Shown: one piece after another, positions 1-6,410 of the stretch
Numbering within the stretch: the stretch's first letter is position 1
Layout of the letters: each line of letters begins with the position of its first letter
Assembly: GCA_050485745.1 (NCBI GenBank)
Contig: JBJHBY010000162.1
Coordinates: 1-8,158 of the forward strand
Direction of reading: 5' to 3'
From: JBJHBY01 sp050485745
GTDB taxonomy: Bacteria > Pseudomonadota > Gammaproteobacteria > Pseudomonadales > CAMLJR01
Length of the DNA: 8,158 nt
The notes under the pieces: model-generated
Told to the model about the DNA's origin: nothing
The model's database searches: none
Seen by the model: only the letters and a program-made list of their open reading frames with translations
Made by a program: the position numbers and the translations under genes

Positions 1-516
1 GCTCTGGGGCGTATCGACGTCCAGGCCGGCGACCTGCTGCGCGGGTCCGGGTCGGGCAAGTCCTACCACTACCGCAATATGCTGGCCGGCTGGCTGGGCC
101 ACCTGGCGGCGCAGCTGGCCTGGGGGCCGCTGACCACGGTGCTGGTGGCGCGCAGCACCGATGTGCGCCTGTCACCGCTCCCCGCGGAGGAGGCGGAGGC
201 CCTGCTGCGGCAGGTGCTGCTGGCCTGGGTGGAGAACATGACGCGGCCGCTGCCGGTGTTGCCGGACGTGGCCATGGCCTGGCTCGACGGGCTGGAGGGC
301 AAGGCTGGCAGCGAGGAGCGCGCCATGGATCGGGCCGCGGAGGCCTTTGCCGCGGCCCGGTCCGTGGATGCCGGGTACCTGCGGCGCAGTTACGCGGATT
401 TTGAGGCCCTGTGGTGTGGTGGGGAGTTCGTCAGCCGGGTGAACGCGCTTTACCGGCCTCTGTGGCAGATCGTGAAGGCATCGGCGGCGTCAAGGCGGGG
501 AGGTGGCGGTGACTGA
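1..516 (+). CDS. recC: RecC, exodeoxyribonuclease V gamma subunit (3' part only)
   Basis: The frame is open from base 1 and ends at TGA 514-516, giving the last 171 residues of a protein whose E. coli relative has about 1,120; the start lies upstream of the window. RecC is the non-catalytic scaffold of RecBCD: it splits the DNA strands, holds RecB and RecD, and reads Chi in the strand passing through it. The visible part fits the RecC C-terminal domain: a basic stretch leading to a Trp/His/Leu helix (LAGWLGHLAAQLAW), a PLPAEEAEALLRQVL helix, then the RPLPVLPDVAMAWL segment, and near the end YADFEALWCGGEF followed by LYRPLW. In E. coli this domain has an inactive nuclease-like fold. The gene directly before recB supports the call. 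A P-loop-like GSGSGKS near residue 16 looks coincidental. The family call is firm, but the missing N-terminal 85 % cannot be judged. Confidence 0.93.
   Translation, partial: ALGRIDVQAGDLLRGSGSGKSYHYRNMLAGWLGHLAAQLAWGPLTTVLVARSTDVRLSPLPAEEAEALLRQVLLAWVENMTRPLPVLPDVAMAWLDGLEGKAGSEERAMDRAAEAFAAARSVDAGYLRRSYADFEALWCGGEFVSRVNALYRPLWQIVKASAASRRGGGGD
499..503 (+). promoter_or_regulatory. Ribosome binding site for recB (decides the start)
   Basis: GGAGG lies 5 bases before GTG 509. The other in-frame start, GTG 503, overlaps this site and has only a weak AAGG (492-495) ahead of it, so 509 is preferred. The site sits inside the end of recC, which suits translational coupling. Confidence 0.65.
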
Positions 517-3500
517 TCCCAACACCACCGACTTGCCGCCGCAGCCCCTGGATCCGCTGCATCTGCCCCTCTGCGGCAGCCATCTGATCGAGGCCAGCGC
601 AGGCACCGGCAAGACCTTCACCATCGCTCTGCTCTACCTGCGCCTGGTCCTCGGTCACGGCCGCTCCGGCGGCCCTGGTGCTGATGCCACGGGCGCTGAT
701 GCCGCCGGCGCGGCGACGCTGGGCCCCGGCCTGCTGCCGCCGCAGATTCTGGTGGTGACCTTCACCGAGGCCGCCACCCGCGAGTTGCGTGACCGCATTC
801 GCCGGCGCCTGACCGAGGCCGCGGTCTGCTTTGATCCGCGCAGTGGTGAGCAGGCGCCCCGGGATGCGCCGCTTCTGGGGCTGCGCCAGACGATCGATCC
901 CGCCCTGTGGCCGGAGTGCGGGCGGCGCCTGCGCCTGGCGGCGGAGTGGATGGACGAGGCCGCCGTCTCGACCATTCACGGCTGGTGCCAGCGCATGCTC
1001 AACGAGCACGCCTTCGACAGCGGCAGCTTCTTCCGGCAAACCCTGCAGCCAGACCTGTCCGAGCTGCTGCTGGACGTGGTGCGCGACTACTGGCGCAGCT
1101 TTGTGTACCCGCTGACGCCGGAGCAATGGGCATTGCTGGGTGGTTTCTGGCAGACCCCGGATGCCCTGCTCGGGGATCTGTCCCGGGTTCTCGGGGATCT
1201 GCCCCTGCCCGGTATCAGTGCGCAATCACCGCACCAGGCCACGGCGGCGCTGGCGGCGGAGCTGCTCGCCCTGCGCCGGCGCTGGCAGGGTCTCGCCGCG
1301 GAGCTGGATGCCTTGATGGACGAGGCGCTGGACGCCGGGGTGTTCGACGGCCGCAAGCTGCGCCGGGACTGGTGGCAGGGCTGGCGCGATGACCTCGGGC
1401 GCTGGTCCCTGGGTGAGGGTGCGCTGCTGCCCGCGCTCAGGGACAAGGCCATCGCGCGTCTGACCCCGTCGGGGCTGGAGGAAGCGCTCAAGGCGGCCCA
1501 CGCCGGGAACCCACTGCCGCAACACGAGGCCTGGTCGGTGCTGGCCGCGCTTTGGGAGTGGCAGGCGCAGCTGCAGCAACAGCGCGCGCCGCTGCTGGCC
1601 CACGCCGCCGGGTGGGTGGCGGCGCGGCTGTCCGCCGAGAAGCAGCGTCGTGCGGAACTGGGCTTTGACGACTTGCTGCAGTCCCTGGACCGGGCCCTCA
1701 ACGGCCCCGCTGGCGAGCGCCTGGGGGGGGTGATCCGCGAGCGCTTTCCGGTGGCGCTGATCGATGAGTTCCAGGATACGGACCCGGTGCAGTACCGTAT
1801 TTTCGATCGCGTCTACGGCGTGGCGGAGAACCGCCAGGACTGCGGCCTGCTGCTGATCGGCGACCCCAAACAGGCGATCTACGCCTTCCGCGGTGCGGAC
1901 ATCTTCACCTATCTGCGGGCGCGCAGCGCCACCCGTGGCCGCCACCATGCCCTGGCCACCAATTTTCGCTCGGCGCCACAGCTGGTGGACGCGGTCAATG
2001 GTCTGTTTATGGCTGCGGACGCGGCGCTGCCCGAGGGCGCCTTCCTGTTCCGGCGCGGGGGGGACAACCCCCTGCCTTTCGTCGCGGTGGCTGCGCAGGG
2101 CCGCAGCGAGCACTGGCGGCTGCAGGGCGAGGCCCCGGCGCCGCTGCACATCTGGACGGCCAGCAGCGAGGCCCCGGCCAGCAAAAAGGCGTGGCTGCCC
2201 GAGGTGGCCGAGGCCTGTGCCAGCGAGATCGCGCGCCTGCTGCGCCTGGGGGCGGCGGGTGAGGCCGGCTTCGAAGGCCCTGAGCCGTCTTTCGAGCCGC
2301 TGCAGGCGCGGCACGTGGCGGTGCTGGTGAACAAGGGTGACGAGGCGCAGGCGGTGCGTGACGCCCTGGGGCGGCGCGGCCTGGCCAGTGTGTACCTGTC
2401 TGAGCGGCAGTCCGTGCTGGAGACGGAGGTCGCCAGCGACCTGCTGCACTGGCTGCGCGCCTGCGCCGAACCCGAGCAGACCGCACTGCTGCGCACTGCC
2501 CTGGCGACACCGACCCTGGGCCAGGGTCACACCGAACTGGAAGCCCTGCTGCGCGATGAGCTGCAGCTGGAGGCGGCCATCGAGCGTTTTCGCGGCTATC
2601 GCCGTCAGTGGCAGAGCCGCGGCGTGCTGCCGATGCTGCGCAGCCTGCTGCTGGATTACCGGGTGCCCGCCCGCTTGCTGACGATTCCGGGGGGGGAGCG
2701 CCAACTGACGGACCTGCTGCACCTGGCTGAGCTGCTGCAGCAGGAGAGCCAGCAACTGGATGGCGAGCACGCGCTGATCCGCCACCTGCAGGACCTGCGC
2801 CTGGCCGCGGCGCGGGAGGCGGAGCTGCTGCAGCAGCGCCTGGAGAGCGACGCCAGCCTGATCCAGGTGGTGACGGTGCACAAGTCCAAGGGGCTGGAAT
2901 ATCCGCTGGTGTTCCTGCCCTTCGCCTTCAATGGGCGCCCCGAGAGCGCGCGCCAGACCCTGGTGCGCTGGCACGATGAGCAGGGCCAGGTCTGCATTGC
3001 CATCGACCCCGATGACGAGGCCGTGCGCCGCGCGGACCGGGAGCGTCTCGGAGAGGATGTACGCAAGCTCTACGTTGCCCTCACCCGCGCCCGCCACGCC
3101 CTGTGGCTCTGCGCCACGCCGGTCAAGGGCTGGCGTCAGAGCGCCCTGGGTCACCTGATTGCCGCGGCCGCCGAGCCGGACAGTGACGGCGACGTGGCCG
3201 GGCCGCTGCGCCAGCTGCTGGGAGACCTGCCCCAGGTGGTCATCGGGGCCCTGCCGGAGGCGGACGATCTGCCCGGCCCGGCACCGCCGCCGGCCGCTCT
3301 GGGCGAGGCGCTGCAGCCACGCCAGCCGCTGGCGGAGCACTGGTGGATCGCCAGCTATTCGGCACTGCGCCCGGAGCTGGGAATGGCCAGCGAGGAGGAG
3401 CAGGCCCCGGACAGCGCGCTCGAGGCCAGGGCACTGGACGCCGCCCGTGGCGATGTAACGGCGCCCGCCGCCACGGACCGGGCTGCGCCCCTGCCCGTGG

Positions 3501-4237
3501 GTGTGCACGCCTTTCCCCGCGGTGCGGCGACGGGTACTTTCCTGCACGGTTTGCTGGAGTGGGCGGCGGGCCAGGGCTTTGCCCGGGTCGCCGCCGATCC
3601 CGCAGCCCTGCGCGTCCAGCTCGAGCGCCGCTGCCAGTTGCGCGGCTGGGGCGACCGGGTCGCACTGCTCGAGGCCTGGCTGCTGCGCCTGCTGACCGCA
3701 CCCCTGCCCTTGCCGGGGGCCACCCCCAGCCTGGCCGGCCTGACCGGCTACCAGCCCGAGCTGGAGTTCTGGCTGGCCAGCCACACCCTCGACAGCGCCG
3801 CCATCGATCGCGCCCTGCGCAGTCATATCCTGCCGGGGGAGCCGCGTCCCGCTCTGGCCCCGGCGCAGCTCAACGGCATGCTCAAGGGTTTCATCGACCT
3901 GGTGTTCGAGCACCAGGGGCGCTACTACGTGCTCGACTACAAATCCAATGCCCTGGGTACCGATGACGCTGCCTACGATGCCGCGGCGATGTCCACGGCG
4001 GCGCTGGACAAGCGCTTCGACCTGCAGTGCGCCCTGTACCTGCTGGCCCTGCACCGGCTGCTGCGGGCGCGGCTGCCGGACTACGACTACGACCGCCATA
4101 TCGGCGCTGCCGGTTCCCTGTTCCTGCGCGGCCTGGGCGGCCCCGCGGGCGGGGTCTGGGCGCTGCGCCCGCCGCGGGCGCTGGTCGACACCCTCGACCA
4201 CCTGTTTGCCGGTGGCGCCGGGGAGGCAACGGCATGA
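509..4237 (+). CDS. recB: RecB, exodeoxyribonuclease V beta subunit (helicase-nuclease)
   Basis: RecB is the 3'-to-5' SF1A (UvrD-like) motor and the only nuclease of RecBCD; it also loads RecA after Chi. With the GTG 509 start it has 1,242 residues (E. coli 1,180) and begins TDPNTTD, much like E. coli. Helicase motifs appear in order: Walker A EASAGTGKT (28-36, Lys35), Ia VVTFTEAATRE (82-92), II IDEFQDTD (418-425), III GDPKQAIYAFRGAD (451-464), IV NFRS (485-488, Arg487), V VHKSKGLEY (790-798) and VI YVALTRAR (855-862). The C-terminal nuclease domain has His1013 in GTFLHG, Asp1130 in GFIDLVF, Asp1143 and Lys1145 in LDYKSN, and Gln1173/Tyr1177 in QCALY. The Asp-Asp-Lys spacing equals E. coli D1067/D1080/K1082, so the nuclease should be active. 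It overlaps recC by 8 bases and recD by 4. Oddities are a Gly/Ala/Asp-rich insert at about residues 52-76, three G tracts and short direct repeats. GTG 503 is an alternative start. Confidence 0.97.
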   Translation: MTDPNTTDLPPQPLDPLHLPLCGSHLIEASAGTGKTFTIALLYLRLVLGHGRSGGPGADATGADAAGAATLGPGLLPPQILVVTFTEAATRELRDRIRRRLTEAAVCFDPRSGEQAPRDAPLLGLRQTIDPALWPECGRRLRLAAEWMDEAAVSTIHGWCQRMLNEHAFDSGSFFRQTLQPDLSELLLDVVRDYWRSFVYPLTPEQWALLGGFWQTPDALLGDLSRVLGDLPLPGISAQSPHQATAALAAELLALRRRWQGLAAELDALMDEALDAGVFDGRKLRRDWWQGWRDDLGRWSLGEGALLPALRDKAIARLTPSGLEEALKAAHAGNPLPQHEAWSVLAALWEWQAQLQQQRAPLLAHAAGWVAARLSAEKQRRAELGFDDLLQSLDRALNGPAGERLGGVIRERFPVALIDEFQDTDPVQYRIFDRVYGVAENRQDCGLLLIGDPKQAIYAFRGADIFTYLRARSATRGRHHALATNFRSAPQLVDAVNGLFMAADAALPEGAFLFRRGGDNPLPFVAVAAQGRSEHWRLQGEAPAPLHIWTASSEAPASKKAWLPEVAEACASEIARLLRLGAAGEAGFEGPEPSFEPLQARHVAVLVNKGDEAQAVRDALGRRGLASVYLSERQSVLETEVASDLLHWLRACAEPEQTALLRTALATPTLGQGHTELEALLRDELQLEAAIERFRGYRRQWQSRGVLPMLRSLLLDYRVPARLLTIPGGERQLTDLLHLAELLQQESQQLDGEHALIRHLQDLRLAAAREAELLQQRLESDASLIQVVTVHKSKGLEYPLVFLPFAFNGRPESARQTLVRWHDEQGQVCIAIDPDDEAVRRADRERLGEDVRKLYVALTRARHALWLCATPVKGWRQSALGHLIAAAAEPDSDGDVAGPLRQLLGDLPQVVIGALPEADDLPGPAPPPAALGEALQPRQPLAEHWWIASYSALRPELGMASEEEQAPDSALEARALDAARGDVTAPAATDRAAPLPVGVHAFPRGAATGTFLHGLLEWAAGQGFARVAADPAALRVQLERRCQLRGWGDRVALLEAWLLRLLTAPLPLPGATPSLAGLTGYQPELEFWLASHTLDSAAIDRALRSHILPGEPRPALAPAQLNGMLKGFIDLVFEHQGRYYVLDYKSNALGTDDAAYDAAAMSTAALDKRFDLQCALYLLALHRLLRARLPDYDYDRHIGAAGSLFLRGLGGPAGGVWALRPPRALVDTLDHLFAGGAGEATA
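677..703 (+). repeat. Imperfect 15-base tandem repeat in recB
   Basis: Two copies of GGYGCTGATGCC (677-688 and 692-703) lie in register with a 15-base period. A degraded third unit (GGCGCGGCGACG) follows from 707. They encode the Gly-Ala-Asp-Ala run of RecB between the Walker A helix and motif Ia, where E. coli RecB has a shorter loop. It looks like local in-frame expansion of a surface loop. Confidence 0.5.
1169..1201 (+). repeat. Direct repeat of 12 bases, period 21, in recB
   Basis: CTCGGGGATCTG occurs exactly at 1169-1180 and again at 1190-1201. The 21-base period keeps the frame, giving LGDLSRVLGDL in RecB. Loss or gain of one unit would change the protein by seven residues without a frameshift. 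It could be an accident of codon use on a repeated Leu-Gly-Asp-Leu. Confidence 0.55.
2729..2836 (+). repeat. Two 15-base direct repeats, each with a 12-base palindrome, in recB
   Basis: GAGCTGCTGCAGCAG is exact at 2729-2743 and 2822-2836. The copies are 93 bases (31 codons) apart and both encode Glu-Leu-Leu-Gln-Gln. Each holds the perfect palindrome CTGCTGCAGCAG (2732-2743 and 2825-2836). They fall in the helical part of RecB before helicase motif V. Recombination between them would delete 31 residues in frame. Common CTG and CAG codons in this genome make a chance origin possible. Confidence 0.5.
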
Positions 4238-6330
4238 GGCAGCTGCGGGATACGGACACGACTCTGCAGCTACTGCAGGGCTGGGTCGATTGTGGCTGGC
4301 TGCGCCCACTGGATGTGGCGCTGGCACGGATGCTGGGCGAGGAGGCCGCCCTGGCCGGTGAGCCGGCGTCCCCGCTGCTGTTGCTGCTGGTGGCGCTGAC
4401 CTCTCATCAGGTTGGCCGTGGCCACGTCTGCCTGGACCTGGCGCAGCTGGTGCCGGCGGCAGCCGATGCCCTGTTGTCGCTGCCGCCGGGAGAGGTGCCG
4501 CGGTCATCAGCGCAGGGCGCCGACGAACCGCTGCGCCCCGGTGCGCTGCTGGCGGAGCTGGACGAGGCCGACTGGCAGGCCGCGTTGCGGCACCCCCTGC
4601 TGCTGGGGGATGCCGCCGGCAACAGCCCCCTGGTGCGCCAGCAGGGGCGCCTCTACCTGCGCCGTTACTGGTGTTACGAACAGACCATCGCCGCGGCGAT
4701 CCGCGCACGTCTCGCCCGGCCCTCGCCCCTGGCGGACACCACCGCTGCACCCGCCCGGGCCCTCGCCGGGGCTCTGGGCGTACTGTTCCCGGCTCCGGCG
4801 GACGCGGTCCCGGACTGGCAGTGCATCGCCTGTGCCCTGGCGGCATATCACCGTTTTGCGATCATCACCGGGGGTCCGGGAACGGGCAAGACCACCACCG
4901 TGGTGCGCCTGCTGGCCGCGCTGCAATCGGTGGCCAGCCAGCAGGGTGATGGCGGCTTGCTGCGGGTACGGCTGGCGGCACCCACCGGCAAGGCGGCGGC
5001 ACGCCTGAGTGAGTCGATCAGTGGTGCGGTCGGGCGCCTGCCCCTGGATGAGCTGCCCGGTGGCGCGGCGCTGGCGGAGGGCATCCCGACCCGCGTCACC
5101 ACCCTGCATCGCTTGCTCGGCAGCCGCCCCGGCAGCCGCGGCTTCCGCCACCATGCGGGCAACCCCCTGGCGCTGGACTTGCTGGTGGTGGATGAGGCCT
5201 CGATGGTCGATGTGGAGATGATGGCGGCGCTGTTGCAGGCGCTGCCCGATCAGGCCCGGCTGGTCCTGCTGGGCGACAAGGACCAGCTCGCCTCGGTGGA
5301 TGCCGGCGCGGTGCTCGGGGAGTTGTGCCAGCGGGCGGAGCGCGGTGGCTACCGATCACAGACCGTCGCCTGGCTGCAGCAGATCGCGGGCACGGCGCCA
5401 CCGGCGTCATGCATCGCCGCGGAGGGCGGCGACCTCGACCAGGCGGTCGTCATGCTGCGTATCAGCCATCGCTTCGATGGCGCCCGTGGCATCGGCCAGC
5501 TGGCGGCGCGGGTCAACGCCGGGGAACTGGATGCGGCTGCGGCGCGGCCGTTCCGCGAGGGCCAATGGGCCGATGTGCATTGGCGTCGGCTACCCCGGGA
5601 GCGCGCCCTGGGCCAGCTCACCGCCCTGGCCGTCGATGGCGTTGCGGCTGCGCCCGGCCACGCCCGTTACCTTGAGGTCATGCAGGCGCAGCAGCCTGCG
5701 GCGGATGCCGCGCGCGAGGTCTTTGACGCCTGGGCACAGCGGGTGCTGACGGCATTCGCCGGCTTCCAGTTGCTCTGCGCCGTGCGCGGCGGCGCCTGGG
5801 GGGTGGATGCCCTCAACGCGGCGGTGGCCGCGACCCTGCAGCGCCGCGGGCTGATCGAGCGGGCGGATGGCTGGTACCCTGGTCGGCCGGTACTGGTAAC
5901 CCGCAATGACTACAACCTCGGCCTGATGAACGGCGATATCGGCGTGACCCTGGCATTGCCGTCGGAGTCGGAGCCGGGGGCGGCGTCCGGCAAGCCCCTG
6001 TTGCGGGTGGCCTTTCCGGCGGCGGATGGCGGCGTGCACTGGATCGCCCCCGGGCGCCTGCAGGCGATCGACACGGTGTACGCGATGACCGTACACAAAT
6101 CCCAGGGCTCCGAGTTCGGCCACGCCTGCCTGGTGTTGCCGGACACGCTGTCACCGGTGCTGACTCGTGAGCTGGTCTACACCGGCATCACCCGGGCGCG
6201 GGACGGCTTCAGCCTCGCCCTGGCGGACGAGTCGGTGCTGTATCAGGCGGTGCAGCGCCGGGTGACCCGCAGTGGTGGCCTGGGCGACTTGCTGGGCCTG
6301 ACCGCTGGCGGCACATTCACGGAAGACTGA
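4234..6330 (+). CDS. recD: RecD, exodeoxyribonuclease V alpha subunit (helicase)
   Basis: RecD is the 5'-to-3' SF1B motor of RecBCD, the faster motor before Chi in E. coli, and it is needed for full nuclease activity. ATG 4234 overlaps the recB stop in an ATGA junction. GGGAGG (4221-4226) sits 7 bases upstream, so I chose this start over in-frame codons deeper in recB. The protein has 698 residues, about 90 more than E. coli RecD (608). The N-terminal domain (about 1-200), which in E. coli contacts RecC, carries family-like GRGHVCLDLAQL and GRLYLRRYWCYE segments. Helicase motifs are Walker A GGPGTGKT (213-220, Lys219), a THRLLG-type segment (TLHRLLG), II DEAS (320-323), III GDKDQL (347-352), IV SHRF (411-414), V TVHKSQGSEF (619-628) and VI LVYTGITRAR (647-656, Arg654). 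All are intact, so an active ATPase is expected. The recCB context separates it from stand-alone RecD2. Confidence 0.96.
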   Translation: MRQLRDTDTTLQLLQGWVDCGWLRPLDVALARMLGEEAALAGEPASPLLLLLVALTSHQVGRGHVCLDLAQLVPAAADALLSLPPGEVPRSSAQGADEPLRPGALLAELDEADWQAALRHPLLLGDAAGNSPLVRQQGRLYLRRYWCYEQTIAAAIRARLARPSPLADTTAAPARALAGALGVLFPAPADAVPDWQCIACALAAYHRFAIITGGPGTGKTTTVVRLLAALQSVASQQGDGGLLRVRLAAPTGKAAARLSESISGAVGRLPLDELPGGAALAEGIPTRVTTLHRLLGSRPGSRGFRHHAGNPLALDLLVVDEASMVDVEMMAALLQALPDQARLVLLGDKDQLASVDAGAVLGELCQRAERGGYRSQTVAWLQQIAGTAPPASCIAAEGGDLDQAVVMLRISHRFDGARGIGQLAARVNAGELDAAAARPFREGQWADVHWRRLPRERALGQLTALAVDGVAAAPGHARYLEVMQAQQPAADAAREVFDAWAQRVLTAFAGFQLLCAVRGGAWGVDALNAAVAATLQRRGLIERADGWYPGRPVLVTRNDYNLGLMNGDIGVTLALPSESEPGAASGKPLLRVAFPAADGGVHWIAPGRLQAIDTVYAMTVHKSQGSEFGHACLVLPDTLSPVLTRELVYTGITRARDGFSLALADESVLYQAVQRRVTRSGGLGDLLGLTAGGTFTED

Positions 6331-6410
6331 CGGAATGCCCCGGCCCTGATACTGCGGCCGCCCGAGCGGGCTGATAAGCTGGGTAGCCATGGTTCAGCTG
6401 GAGTGTTGTG
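6331..6410. other. Intergenic gap between recD and selO
   Basis: This 80-base gap is the only internal break in coding sequence. It holds a weak GCCC-GAGC-GGGC hairpin (6360-6371) with no T tract, so it is not a convincing terminator. TGATAAG at about 6372-6378 resembles a -10 element, but I see no -35 hexamer at proper spacing. selO could have its own promoter or be read through from recD. Confidence 0.5.
6400..6403 (+). promoter_or_regulatory. Ribosome binding site for selO (decides the start)
   Basis: GGAG lies 7 bases before ATG 6411. An adjacent in-frame GTG at 6408 has only 4 bases of spacing and is the rarer codon, so ATG is preferred. Confidence 0.6.

Noticed and set aside
40..63. 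A P-loop-like GSGSGKS in the RecC fragment
   Set aside because: The spacing does not satisfy GxxxxGK[ST] (Arg stands where the first Gly should be), no Walker B follows, and RecC is not an ATPase.
431..1225. A 264-codon minus-strand open frame across the recC-recB junction
   Set aside because: It has the same antisense composition and lies over well-supported RecC and RecB sequence.
4027..4233. Extension of recD upstream to an in-frame ATG inside recB
   Set aside because: The extra 69 residues are Pro/Arg/Ala-rich, out-of-frame reading of the RecB nuclease domain. ATG 4234 has a strong ribosome binding site and the usual ATGA junction.
1226..4846. A 1,206-codon open frame on the minus strand, antisense to recB and the start of recD
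   Set aside because: Its product is Gln/Arg/Gly/Ala/His-rich with no recognisable domain, as expected from the antisense of a very GC-rich gene. The plus strand carries complete, motif-bearing RecB and RecD over the same bases.
6360..6371. A hairpin GCCC-GAGC-GGGC between recD and selO as a terminator
   Set aside because: It has only four base pairs and no T tract, and would be common by chance at this GC content.
6372..6378. TGATAAG as the -10 of a selO promoter
   Set aside because: The nearest -35-like hexamer (CTGATA, 6346-6351) is a poor match and too far away, at about 21 bases spacing.
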